From an uncultured Saprospiraceae bacterium (lineage in GTDB: Bacteria > Bacteroidota > Bacteroidia > Chitinophagales > Saprospiraceae): a DNA stretch of 64,000 nt. Of this stretch, positions 31,383-40,327 are shown piece by piece. The notes beneath the pieces are model-generated. The model was not told the origin of the DNA. It saw only the letters and a list, made by a program, of their open reading frames with translations, and did not search any database. Each line of letters opens with the position of its first letter. Position 1 is the stretch's first letter. The stretch spans positions 62,001 through 126,000 of the forward strand of contig CALDGQ010000010.1 in NCBI GenBank assembly GCA_937941765.1. Reading direction: 5' to 3'. The translations under genes and the position numbers were made by a program.

Positions 31383-34208
31383 TTATTTTTGAATAATTAA
31401 TTTTTGTGTATTAATACCATCTTTCAATTTGAGATGTACTAAGTAAATCCCTGCTTCGAGATCCATTTCCAAAGATTTGGAATGAATGCCTGGAGTTGAA
31501 GTGATGACTTCTTTATAAATTTGTTTTCCAGAAACGTCGGTGATTGTGACTTGAATTAGTTCGTTTGCATTGGTCTGATAATAAATCGAAATATCACCAG
31601 CACTTGGATTTGGGGTAATGTTGAAATTTAATGAATAGTCAATTTCATCTTTTGTGTTCACTAAATAATTGATATGTCCACCTGGTGGAGGCGGTAATGG
31701 CTCTGTAGTGTAGAGTCGATATTCACCAGGCAATAAATTAATTGGTGCATTGACGTCTGTCACCTCTAATGTCTCACCAGTAAAGTATTCATACCAAGTT
31801 CCAGTATTTTGAAAGGCAGGATTTCCTTCCAGTTCATTGACCAAAAAATTTCCTAGAATGGTCGCATTCATTGTTGAATGATTCAAATGAAAAGCTTTGA
31901 AAAAATTCGAACCTAATTCTGTATGATCAAAATCTGTTGTTTTAAAAACTTCGTAATTCTTTTTCAAGTCGATCAAACCAGCAGTAATGTTAAATAAACG
32001 TTCGCGATCTGGATTATCTAAATAATCCCAACGAATTGGTTTCGGGTCCAATCTGCAATTATTGTCAACGGTTCCATTTGTACAATGATTGATGGAATAG
32101 TCATATCCTAATTCACCAAATTGCCAAAGCATTTTAGGACCAGGAATCGTATAGAAAAAAGTACTTGCTAACTCTTGACGACGCAAAGCAGTTTCAAAAT
32201 GAGTGACGTCATAACCTTCAAAGGAAGCACCAAATTCTAAATTTTTGTACATCATTCTTTCTTCATCATGCGATTCCATATATGCGATAATGTTTGGTTC
32301 TGACCAACCACGTTTGGTGTAGGCGACATTGGACATGTCATTGTTAGGCCAACCCATACTTCCTTCATTGTAGTTGTGATTGTTATTTCCCCAAACCATC
32401 ATTCCATAATCTGACAACTCAGTTTCTTCATCCCAAGCAGCAAAATGTTCAAGGATAATAAAGTTATCTGGATCTTCTGCCCAAACAACATCTGCAATTC
32501 TTTTTAAAATAGCGATTCGACTTGCGTCATATTGTCCCCATGCGCCTACATTGTTAGGATTATTGACTTGCGTAAATCCTTTAGACAGGTCAAAACGGAA
32601 TCCATCAATTTTAAACTCATTGGTCCAATAACGTAAAACACGATCGACCCAATCTTTGGTGGCTAGACTTTCATGATTAAAATCGTACCCAACATTAAAA
32701 GGATGAGTGGCATCTTGGTTGAGCCATGGATTGTCAGCAGAAGGTTTAAAATTTTGAGTGTCCCAATATAATTGACACAATGGACTTTGACTGAATGCAT
32801 GATTGTAAACTACATCCAAAATAACAGCCATCCCACGTGCATGTGCCGCGTCAATAAAAGTTTTGAAATCATCAATAGTTCCATAGTTTTTATCCAATGC
32901 CATATGAAAAGAAGGATTGTAACCCCAACTTTGATTTCCTTCAAATTCATTGACAGGCATTAATTCTATTGCATTGATGCCTAGTCGTTGCAAATAGTCG
33001 AGCGTGTCGATAAGTGTTTGATAATTTTGAGTCTCCAAAAAATCACGCATCATCATTTCATAGACCACCATATCTGTTTTAGCGGGAGGTTGAAAATTGT
33101 TGACTTGCCAATCAAATGCTGGTTTTCCAGGAGTAATTAAAGTAAGCATACCAGCAGCTTGACCAAAAGGGTAGGGGTATAGATTCGGATAAGTAGTGTT
33201 GGAAATACTTCCATCATTTCCTGGATCTAAAATAATTTCCGAATAAGGATCTGCCACAATTATGTTTCCTTCGACTACATATTGAAAAGCATATTCTTGT
33301 CCAGGAGTCAATCCTGTTATTTCAATCCAGTGAATATTGCCATCTGTACTTTTATTCATTTGAAAATCGGAGTCCAATGACCAATCGGTAAAATCTGCTT
33401 TGACAAAAATATATTCTTTGTTAGGAGCATATAACAATAAAGTTACAGAAGATGGGCTGGTATAATTAATGCCATGTTCCAATCCAGTTGGAGGATCCAG
33501 AACATTGCCAGTATTTGGAACGATATAGGAGAATGAAGAAGTATCTTGTTCACTTCCATTGTTGGCAATGAATTCGATCAAATGACCACCAGCGGTAGCA
33601 TTCAAAATATAGTTCAACACAGTACCTGTTCCAGATGAAATCAAAACACCATTATCATAAATTTCCAAATCAGCGCTTTGAGAAGCGATTCCAAAAATAT
33701 CAATAGCTTCCCCAAGTGTCGCAATAAAGTCTGTGGTAGGAGCAAGTAATTGTGTTGTTAGAGAAAGTCCAGGTTGAAAAACAGGAGAATAGATATCTGA
33801 TCCATCTGTTTCTCTACCGACTGTATTACCGTCTGCATCTCGAAAAACAAATGCTAAAGCTTCAACTATTTCTGCCATCGGTATGCCATAATAATCTCTG
33901 ATGTTGTATTCTAATGTGTAAATATCATTGCCTTGCGAAGTCATCAATACATTAGGATCAGCAACTCCCCAATCACTAACAACATACTTCCAGTCGGTAG
34001 GAGAAGTACTACTATCTGTTATTACACCGGTATGAGCATAGACATCACCATTGAATCCAGCGAGTGCACTATTTCCTTCTGAGGCATCAAAATAAACGGT
34101 GACATCATCATCCGCAGTAGGGAATGCTGGTTCGGTGTAAATCAATACTTGACCTTGTAATTGAAAGCAAAAAAAGATAAGTACTATTAACGTTAAACTA
34201 TTCTTCAT
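31383..34208 (-). CDS. Secreted GH13 alpha-amylase-family enzyme with T9SS sorting domain
   Basis: 941 aa. A signal peptide (LTLIVLIFFCFQLQGQ) leads to beta-sandwich modules (VLIYTEPAFPTADDDVTVYF, and a CBM48-like part with LLLYAPNKEYIFVKADFTDW). The GH13 barrel carries region I VILDVVYNH, region II GFRFDLSKGF (nucleophile Asp), region III IILEHF (acid/base Glu) and region IV YMESHDEERM. The last ~80 residues (NFNITPNPSAGDISIYYQ ... HSKSLEMDLEAGIYLVHLKL) form a type IX sorting domain. It should break alpha-glucans at the cell surface or outside. The non-canonical ESHDE in region IV may alter specificity. Confidence 0.93.
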   Translation of the reverse strand: MKNSLTLIVLIFFCFQLQGQVLIYTEPAFPTADDDVTVYFDASEGNSALAGFNGDVYAHTGVITDSSTSPTDWKYVVSDWGVADPNVLMTSQGNDIYTLEYNIRDYYGIPMAEIVEALAFVFRDADGNTVGRETDGSDIYSPVFQPGLSLTTQLLAPTTDFIATLGEAIDIFGIASQSADLEIYDNGVLISSGTGTVLNYILNATAGGHLIEFIANNGSEQDTSSFSYIVPNTGNVLDPPTGLEHGINYTSPSSVTLLLYAPNKEYIFVKADFTDWSLDSDFQMNKSTDGNIHWIEITGLTPGQEYAFQYVVEGNIIVADPYSEIILDPGNDGSISNTTYPNLYPYPFGQAAGMLTLITPGKPAFDWQVNNFQPPAKTDMVVYEMMMRDFLETQNYQTLIDTLDYLQRLGINAIELMPVNEFEGNQSWGYNPSFHMALDKNYGTIDDFKTFIDAAHARGMAVILDVVYNHAFSQSPLCQLYWDTQNFKPSADNPWLNQDATHPFNVGYDFNHESLATKDWVDRVLRYWTNEFKIDGFRFDLSKGFTQVNNPNNVGAWGQYDASRIAILKRIADVVWAEDPDNFIILEHFAAWDEETELSDYGMMVWGNNNHNYNEGSMGWPNNDMSNVAYTKRGWSEPNIIAYMESHDEERMMYKNLEFGASFEGYDVTHFETALRRQELASTFFYTIPGPKMLWQFGELGYDYSINHCTNGTVDNNCRLDPKPIRWDYLDNPDRERLFNITAGLIDLKKNYEVFKTTDFDHTELGSNFFKAFHLNHSTMNATILGNFLVNELEGNPAFQNTGTWYEYFTGETLEVTDVNAPINLLPGEYRLYTTEPLPPPPGGHINYLVNTKDEIDYSLNFNITPNPSAGDISIYYQTNANELIQVTITDVSGKQIYKEVITSTPGIHSKSLEMDLEAGIYLVHLKLKDGINTQKLIIQK

Positions 34209-34272
34209 AATAGGCGGTTAAAATGCGTTTAAAAATAAGCATTTTCCTGCTTTTAGTTGAATGTTGATATGG

Positions 34273-34425
34273 AAATGTATGATATAGAAATGTATGATTA
34301 GTGATTTATGATTAATGATATGACCGTTGTTGCGTGTGCTGACGTGTGCAAACACGTACTCACGCACTCACGCAACATCGTCATATCATACATCATACAT
34401 CACGCATCATACATCATAAATCATA
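34273..34425. repeat. AT-armed palindromic element (upstream of amylase, downstream of 4HB gene)
   Basis: Arms ATGTATGATTAGTGATTTAT...AATGATATGACC and GTCATATCATACATCATAC pair around GTTGCGTG (34329-34336) / CACGCAAC (34369-34376), with an inner ACGTGT-GCAA-ACACGT hairpin (34342-34357). An extra CACGCACT step is duplicated relative to the copy at 34858. The distal arm supplies the stop codon of the four-helix-bundle gene. Confidence 0.85.
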
Positions 34426-34771
34426 AGTTCTTCCGAGCAGTAACAATAATCGAAGTCAAAATTTTGATTAATCTTTCAATTTCAACTAGATGAGTGTCCA
34501 CATTTATTTCGGTGAGATCACTATGTTTTAGAAGCTTCAACCAATATTGTGATTCAAGCGCTTCTTTGTGAGAAATAGTTAGTTTGAAAATAAAGTCCTT
34601 TTTAGAGATGCCAGCTGTTGCTTCGCTAACGTTTGCACCGATAGATGTTCCAGATCTAAGCAATTGTTTTGAAATGATAAATTCTTTTTCGGCAATCAAT
34701 TTTTTATAAAGAGAAATGGTAAGTAATGAAAACTCGAATGATTTGTCAACAATAAGATTCTGCTTTTTCAT
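34421..34771 (-). CDS. Four helix bundle protein (23S rRNA intervening-sequence type)
   Basis: 116 aa. SFEFSLLTISLYKKLIAEKE, FIISKQLLRSGTSIGANVSE, ATAGISKKDFIFKLTISHKE and ALESQYWLKLLKHSDL match the TIGR02436 family, named after proteins encoded in 23S rRNA intervening sequences and structurally akin to the Avd protein of diversity-generating retroelements. Its biochemical role is poorly known. It is enclosed by two direct copies of the palindromic element (34273-34425 and 34858-35016), and its stop codon is inside one, which suggests that gene and repeats belong together. No reverse transcriptase is present. Confidence 0.9.
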   Translation of the reverse strand: MKKQNLIVDKSFEFSLLTISLYKKLIAEKEFIISKQLLRSGTSIGANVSEATAGISKKDFIFKLTISHKEALESQYWLKLLKHSDLTEINVDTHLVEIERLIKILTSIIVTARKNL

Positions 34772-34857
34772 GAATGAATTTAGTTAAGTGAATAATCTAT
34801 TATTACGACGATTGACTTTTCCAAATTCCATAAAAACTTAGAAATTTATTTTTGATG

Positions 34858-35016
34858 TATATATTTATGCGATGTATGATGATTTTCTCAATCGCTAAAG
34901 CTCATTTGAATGTATGATTAATGATATGACCGTTATTACATGTGCTGACGTGTGCAAACACGCACTCACGCAACATCGTCATATCATAAATCATACATCA
35001 CTAATCATACATCATG
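34858..35016. repeat. AT-armed palindromic element (upstream of 4HB gene)
   Basis: The core AATGATATGACCGTT...GCTGACGTGTGCAAACACG...GCAACATCGTCATATCAT is nearly the same as at 34273-34425 and in the same orientation. To its left is GATGATTTTCTCAATCGCT, also found next to the element at 40172. It ends 4 bp before the tex stop codon. Confidence 0.85.
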
Positions 35017-35020
35017 AAAA

Positions 35021-37147
35021 TCAAACTTCCTTCATAGAAAGTTTAATCCGTTTTCGATCACGATCTACCTCCATAACTTTAACCTGAACTTGTTGTGTCA
35101 AATGAACCACTTCAGATGGATTACTAACAAACCGATTGGCTAACTGCGAAATATGCACCATACCACCTTCCTTAATTCCAATGTCGACGAAGACACCGAA
35201 GTTGGTAATATTGTTGACGATGCCCGGAAGAATCATTCCTTCTTTGACATCTTTAAATTCTTTGATTTCATTAGCGAAAGAAAAATTCTTGGCTTTACCT
35301 CGAGGATCCAAACCAGGCTTTTCCAATTCCTTAACGATATCATTTAAAGTAGGCATTCCGACATCATCTGTGATATAATTTTTGAGATTAAGTGCTTTTC
35401 GTTTTTCTTTATCTTTAATTAAATCGATGACTTTACAGTTGTGATCTGCTGCCATTTTTTTGACGAGTTTATATCTTTCTGGATGAACGGCTGTGTTGTC
35501 CAATGGGTTTTTTGCTTCGCGAATTCTCAGGAAACCAGCACACTGCTCAAAAGCTTTGGCACCCATTCTTTTTACTTTTTTGACTTGAGCGATGGAAGTA
35601 AATTGACCATTTTCATTTCTATAAGCAATCACATTGTCAGCAAGTACTGGGCCGAGACCGGAAATATAAGTGAGCAAATGTTTACTGGCAGTATTGATGT
35701 TGATGCCAACTGAATTCACCGAACTTTCAACAACTGTTGTCAAACTTTCTTTCAATTTGCCTTGGTGTACATCATGTTGGTATTGACCGACACCGATAGA
35801 TTTCGGGTCAATTTTCACCAATTCCGCTAACGGATCCATCAAACGTCTTCCAATTGAAACGGCACCACGAACGGTAATATCTTGGTCTGGAAATTCTTTA
35901 CGAGCATTTTCTGAAGCGGAATAAATAGAAGCCCCATTTTCATTGACCATATAGGTTTCAATCGGCTTATCGAATGGAATACTAGATATGAAATCATCAG
36001 ATTCTCTACCAGCAGTTCCGTTGCCGATAGCGATTGCTTCAATTTTATGTTTCTTTACTAACTTCTTGATAATGTCCGCGGCTTCGTATTGTTGTGATTG
36101 AGGCGGGTGGGGGAATATAGTAGTATTGCCAAGAAGTGCACCACTTTCATCTAAGCAAACTACTTTGCAGCCTGTGCGGAATCCTGGATCTAATGCAAGG
36201 ACTCTTTTCTCACCAAGTGGAGCTGCCATTAATAGTTGTTTCAAATTTTCTGCAAACACATTGATGGCTTCAATATCAGCTTTTTCTTTGGATGAATTTT
36301 TGAATTCATTTTCAATAGATGGAGCTAGTAAACGTTTGTACGAATCTTCTAACGCTTCCCTTACATTATTAGTAGCTGCACCATTGCCCGCCAAAAACAT
36401 TGGACTTAATTGATAGACTGTTTGTTCAGCATCAGGAGCAATTGACAATCGAATAATCCCTTCTTCCTCCGCTCTTCTCAACGCCAGCACTCGATGACTG
36501 ACCGCTTTTTTCAATGGTTCACTATAATCGAAATAGTCTTTATAATTGGCACCTTCTTTTTCTTTTCCCTTGACTAATTTAGTCGTTATAATCGCATGTT
36601 CTTTAAAAATATTACGACACAATTCTCTAGCGCCACTATCTTCATTTATCCACTCAGCGATGATATCCCGAGCACCTTGCAAAGCATCATCCATCGTTGG
36701 AACTTCATCATTTACAAAATTGTTGGCATATTTTCCAACAGACTGATTGTGTTGATCAAAAATTTGTTGTGCCAATGGTTCCAATCCTTTTTCTCGAGCA
36801 ACAGAAGCTCTAGTTTTTCTCTTTCGTTTATAAGGTAGATAAATATCTTCCAATTTATTAAGATCAAAGCAGTCTTCTATTTGCTTCCGTAATTTCGGTG
36901 TTAGTTTATCTTGTTCTTCTATTGACTTTAGGATTGCTTCTTTTCTTTTGTCCAAAGCTTCTAGCGCTGTCAACATTTTTTTGATATCCATAATCGCGAC
37001 TTCATCTAAGGAGCCAGTAGCTTCTTTACGATATCTAGCAATAAAAGGGACAGTTGCTCCTTCTTGAAGTAAGGCGACCGTGTTTTTGACACTTCTAGTT
37101 GAAAGATTGAGTCGAGAAATTATCAGAGAAATGTGTGTTTCATTCAT
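35021..37147 (-). CDS. tex: Tex family RNA-binding protein
   Basis: 708 aa. Domain order as in Tex: N-terminal helical region (VPFIARYRKEATGSLDE), YqgF/RuvC-like fold (VLALDPGFRTGCKVVCLDES), helix-hairpin-helix (LLTYISGLGPVLADNVIAYR) and a C-terminal S1 domain (GMILPGIVNNITNFGVFVDI ... GMVHISQLANRFV). Tex binds nucleic acid, helps transcription and is broadly conserved. The end LSMKEV is the normal family terminus, so the protein is complete. It is a single gene between two palindromic elements. Confidence 0.94.
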   Translation of the reverse strand: MNETHISLIISRLNLSTRSVKNTVALLQEGATVPFIARYRKEATGSLDEVAIMDIKKMLTALEALDKRKEAILKSIEEQDKLTPKLRKQIEDCFDLNKLEDIYLPYKRKRKTRASVAREKGLEPLAQQIFDQHNQSVGKYANNFVNDEVPTMDDALQGARDIIAEWINEDSGARELCRNIFKEHAIITTKLVKGKEKEGANYKDYFDYSEPLKKAVSHRVLALRRAEEEGIIRLSIAPDAEQTVYQLSPMFLAGNGAATNNVREALEDSYKRLLAPSIENEFKNSSKEKADIEAINVFAENLKQLLMAAPLGEKRVLALDPGFRTGCKVVCLDESGALLGNTTIFPHPPQSQQYEAADIIKKLVKKHKIEAIAIGNGTAGRESDDFISSIPFDKPIETYMVNENGASIYSASENARKEFPDQDITVRGAVSIGRRLMDPLAELVKIDPKSIGVGQYQHDVHQGKLKESLTTVVESSVNSVGININTASKHLLTYISGLGPVLADNVIAYRNENGQFTSIAQVKKVKRMGAKAFEQCAGFLRIREAKNPLDNTAVHPERYKLVKKMAADHNCKVIDLIKDKEKRKALNLKNYITDDVGMPTLNDIVKELEKPGLDPRGKAKNFSFANEIKEFKDVKEGMILPGIVNNITNFGVFVDIGIKEGGMVHISQLANRFVSNPSEVVHLTQQVQVKVMEVDRDRKRIKLSMKEV

Positions 37148-37184
37148 CAGTTTTCGTAGTTGTTTTAGTGGGGATGAAATTAGG

Positions 37185-37297
37185 GAAAATAATTAGTAAG
37201 TTTAAGTGTAAGTCGAAGATTAAGTTTAATTGAAATGTGTTCACACGAGCTCAATTAAACTTATTCTTAAACTTCGACTTAAACTTAAATAATTTCA
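37185..37297. repeat. Long palindrome, TTTAAGT family
   Basis: GTAAGTTTAAGTGTAAGTCG (from 37196) followed by AAGATTAAGTTTAATTGA faces TCAATTAAACTTATTC and TTAAACTTCGACTTAAACTT (to about 37288). A central TGTGTTCACACG forms the tip. It is a ~110-bp inverted repeat whose sequence differs from the other families. It fills the 147-bp gap upstream of tex and reaches the stop of the next gene. Confidence 0.85.
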
Positions 37298-37735
37298 AGC
37301 AAAATCCTGATCACCCCATTCTTTCCGCAAATTTTTGAAATCTTTATACTCAATTTCTTCATCGACTGGAGGTGTGTCAGTAATAGCAGGTTTGTTAAAA
37401 AAAGTATGCACAAATGATCCAGTTAATGCGCCCAACGCACTAATCAATCCACCAATCAAAGCAGTTAATAACAATACAATTGGCCGTCCTAGTCCACCAA
37501 CTAAATTTCCAAAACGACTGGATAAAATTCCTTCATTAGCCAAATCGATAAAAAGGGCATAACCACCCCACAATAGAAGTCCTGCAATTAATCCATAGAA
37601 AAAAGCACGGATGCCATTTCCACCAACAAACATAGCAACAATAAAAGCAGCAACCGCCAAACTCCAAAATGGGAAGAAAGTTTGAAAAATACCTCCGAGT
37701 AAAATGGTTGCAACAACACCGATTAAGAATTTCAT
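37295..37735 (-). CDS. Small membrane protein downstream of penicillin acylase
   Basis: 146 aa with four hydrophobic helices (LIGVVATILLGGIFQTFFPF, LAVAAFIVAMFVGGNGI, FFYGLIAGLLLWGGYALFI, IVLLLTALIGGLISALGALT), glycine-rich, and a soluble acidic tail. Its ATG directly follows the stop of the penicillin acylase gene (TAAATG), so translation is probably coupled. No family is recognised. Confidence 0.8.
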   Translation of the reverse strand: MKFLIGVVATILLGGIFQTFFPFWSLAVAAFIVAMFVGGNGIRAFFYGLIAGLLLWGGYALFIDLANEGILSSRFGNLVGGLGRPIVLLLTALIGGLISALGALTGSFVHTFFNKPAITDTPPVDEEIEYKDFKNLRKEWGDQDFA

Positions 37736-40162
37736 TTAGTTGAGTTTCAAAGTTTCAAGAATATTCGTAGCATCGTTTTCATTCTTCATAAACTGCAATT
37801 TGTAGTAGTCTCCTTCAATCCACGAGTTCATCATGTTAGCATAAAAGGGGCTGCCTGGATTACCCGATTGACCACCGGGATAAACACCCCAAGCTTCGAC
37901 TTCATCACCTAATTCAACAATCATTCTCCAAGAAGGTCCTGCTCTTTCTCCGATTGCATTGAGTGATTTGATATCACCACTTACATACATTTTTTCAAAA
38001 GATAAAGCTGGGATATTTGCTAAGTGCCTAACACTGCTTTGTCGGTATTTGTGCAATGGAATTTTTCCACCGTTTTTATTTCTTAAGGTAGTAAATGAAT
38101 CGATCGCACTATGAAATGATTGCGTAACAATTTCATTTGCCGTTTCAATTTCAGGAGTAGTTTTGTTGTCGAAAAAAGCATGTTTTGGGTCTGCTTCCAA
38201 TATCTCTAACATTCTCCAATATTTCGGATAAGCAATCAGTTCTCCATGTACATAGATTTCATCCCAAGTGTTTTTATAAATTTGGTCCAACCATTCAGAA
38301 AATAAAGCAGGTGCTTCACTGTCTCTGTCAAATTGATGATTCCAATTTTTCAACAAATCTAACAATGATTTTTCATTTGAAGACAATGAAGATTGGTCTA
38401 GATGCTTGTAAAAAACTGGAAGCATTTCCTCTGCTTTCATACTATAATTACTCATTTGCATTTTCTTCATATCCTCAATAGTGAAATTATCTTTTTTACT
38501 TAATAATTTATTGACAATTCTTCCACGATATGGTTCAAATCTACCATTGTAGTAATAAGGATAATCCTTGCCTGTTGATCGCTGATTGGCGGAAGAGACG
38601 AAACCTCTTGCTGGGTTTTTGACGGTAGGATTTTGGTCTCCCGAGATAAAACCTTTCCAAGCATTTTTGCGCGTATTTCCTTCTTGTACAAATAGACCTT
38701 GGTTTTCATTTTTCCATGGAAATTTACCCTGTACTTTCAAACCAATGGTTCCATCTTTACATGCGAATGCAAAGTTTTGAGGAGGTGTTTCATAATTAGA
38801 TAAAGCTTCTGCATATTCATCAAAATTTTTGGCTGCGTTTAGTTTTTCAAAAACTGTCATTTCTTTTTTATTGGGAACATCATGTGCCAACCAACGCAAT
38901 GCCAAATCGACTTCTGGATGATCTGGATCTTCATAAACAACCGGTCCCCAAACGGTGTATAAAATGGTGTCCTGTACATCCATTTGTCCTTTCACTTTAA
39001 TCGTTTCCACTACTTTTTTTACAGGCACCTTTTCACCATCCAACATATAATGCGCTCGATTTTCATTTTCCCATTCTATTCGATACCAGTCCATAACATC
39101 GTGTCCAACATTGGTTATTCCCCAAGCGATATTTTCGTTGAAACCAATGATAACACCCGGTACACCCGGCAATGAAACCCCATAAGTATTGGTTCCTGGA
39201 TAATGCAATTGCACTTCATACCAAGTCGAAGGAAGACTTAATAACAAGTGAGGATCACTACAAAGAATCGGGTTGCCAGAAGCTGTTTTTGAACCAGCTA
39301 TTGCCCAATTATTACTACCCAAAAAAGGTGGAGGTTTAGGTATAGGTTGATGAGGAATAAAACCGATTCTGGATTTTGAATCGTCTGCTTTTTCGTCAAT
39401 TGTATTGGGTGTTGTAAAATCATATTTTACAGTTTCTGGAATAATTGGAGATTCCTTTAGTTTATGTTGTGGGTATAAAAAGTCAAATGTTTCTTTTCCA
39501 AAAACTTCAAGAGCATTAGAGTTTTCAAGATCTGCCTCCCGAGCACATAAAGAAGCAGCCATGGCTTTGATAAAGAAAGCAGTTTTTAATGGCGTCCAAT
39601 ATTCTGGTTGATAATCTAACAATTTGTATTCAAATGGATAATCGGCAGGAGATAAGGACTCAATATATGCATTGACACCGTCTGCATAGGATTGAAGAAG
39701 TTTAAAATTTTCGGGAGATTTTTTCCAACCTTCAATTGCATTTTTGGCAGCAAAGTACATTCCTTTTCTACGTTGCAATTTATCTCGCTCCAACATTTTG
39801 GGACCCATAATTTCCGCCAGTCGACCACTGACAGCTCGTGTCGAAATATCCATTTGCCACAATCGATCTTTGGCCGTTACATAACCTTGAGCAAATACAC
39901 CTTCCGTTTTATTTTTTGCAAAGATGTGTGGAACCATTCTATCATCGTATTGGACAGTGACTCCTTCTTTTATGCTTCCAAACTCAATTGTATTGTTATA
40001 ATGATTATTGACAGCTGGTGCATTTTGCCAAAAACCATGAAATGGACTTAATATTTTTCCAATAGGAGGGAGGTTTCCTTTTTTACCTTTGAAGGAGGTG
40101 TTTAATGCAAAGCAAAGTCCTATCGTTAATAAAAGTGAGATGAGAAATTTGACAATTTGCAT
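37736..40162 (-). CDS. Penicillin acylase family protein (Ntn hydrolase)
   Basis: 808 aa. An N-terminal signal or anchor (IVKFLISLLLTIGLCFAL) is followed by the alpha-chain region (VPHIFAKNKTEGVFAQGYVT, DRLWQMDISTRAVSGRLAEI). The autocatalytic cleavage site lies in FLGSNNWAIAGSKTASG, where Ser becomes the N-terminal nucleophile of the beta chain. LCSDPHLLLSLPSTWYEVQL and GVPGVIIGFNENIAWGITNV complete the active site. The family hydrolyses amides such as beta-lactams or N-acyl-homoserine lactones; the natural substrate is unknown. It should be periplasmic. Confidence 0.93.
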   Translation of the reverse strand: MQIVKFLISLLLTIGLCFALNTSFKGKKGNLPPIGKILSPFHGFWQNAPAVNNHYNNTIEFGSIKEGVTVQYDDRMVPHIFAKNKTEGVFAQGYVTAKDRLWQMDISTRAVSGRLAEIMGPKMLERDKLQRRKGMYFAAKNAIEGWKKSPENFKLLQSYADGVNAYIESLSPADYPFEYKLLDYQPEYWTPLKTAFFIKAMAASLCAREADLENSNALEVFGKETFDFLYPQHKLKESPIIPETVKYDFTTPNTIDEKADDSKSRIGFIPHQPIPKPPPFLGSNNWAIAGSKTASGNPILCSDPHLLLSLPSTWYEVQLHYPGTNTYGVSLPGVPGVIIGFNENIAWGITNVGHDVMDWYRIEWENENRAHYMLDGEKVPVKKVVETIKVKGQMDVQDTILYTVWGPVVYEDPDHPEVDLALRWLAHDVPNKKEMTVFEKLNAAKNFDEYAEALSNYETPPQNFAFACKDGTIGLKVQGKFPWKNENQGLFVQEGNTRKNAWKGFISGDQNPTVKNPARGFVSSANQRSTGKDYPYYYNGRFEPYRGRIVNKLLSKKDNFTIEDMKKMQMSNYSMKAEEMLPVFYKHLDQSSLSSNEKSLLDLLKNWNHQFDRDSEAPALFSEWLDQIYKNTWDEIYVHGELIAYPKYWRMLEILEADPKHAFFDNKTTPEIETANEIVTQSFHSAIDSFTTLRNKNGGKIPLHKYRQSSVRHLANIPALSFEKMYVSGDIKSLNAIGERAGPSWRMIVELGDEVEAWGVYPGGQSGNPGSPFYANMMNSWIEGDYYKLQFMKNENDATNILETLKLN

Positions 40163-40171
40163 TTGGTTGAT

Positions 40172-40295
40172 TTATGATGATTTTCTCAATCGCTGAAGCT
40201 TATTCGAATGTATGATGTATGATATGACCGTTATTTCGTGTGCAAATACACGCTCACGACGCATCGTCATATCATAAATCATACATCATACATTA
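40172..40295. repeat. AT-armed palindromic element
   Basis: GATGATTTTCTCAATCGCT and GAAGCTTATTCGAATGTATG form a left extension shared with 34876-34917. The core follows as GTATGATATGACCGTT, CGTGTGCAAATACACG and CATCGTCATATCATAAATCA. It lies between the yaaA stop side and the penicillin acylase start. Confidence 0.8.
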
Positions 40296-40296
40296 G

Positions 40297-40318
40297 AGTT
40301 TTGCCTTCAGGCAAAACT
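40297..40318. terminator. Perfect 22-bp hairpin after yaaA
   Basis: AGTTTTGCCT-TC-AGGCAAAACT lies 9 bp beyond the yaaA stop. There is no long T-run on the minus strand, so termination would be weak; it may be a fragment of the neighbouring element. Confidence 0.45.
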
Positions 40319-40327
40319 AGAAAACTA

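Noticed and set aside
34421..34771. Diversity-generating retroelement (Avd-like gene)
   Set aside because: The protein belongs to the related four-helix family, but there is no reverse transcriptase or template/variable repeat pair in the window.
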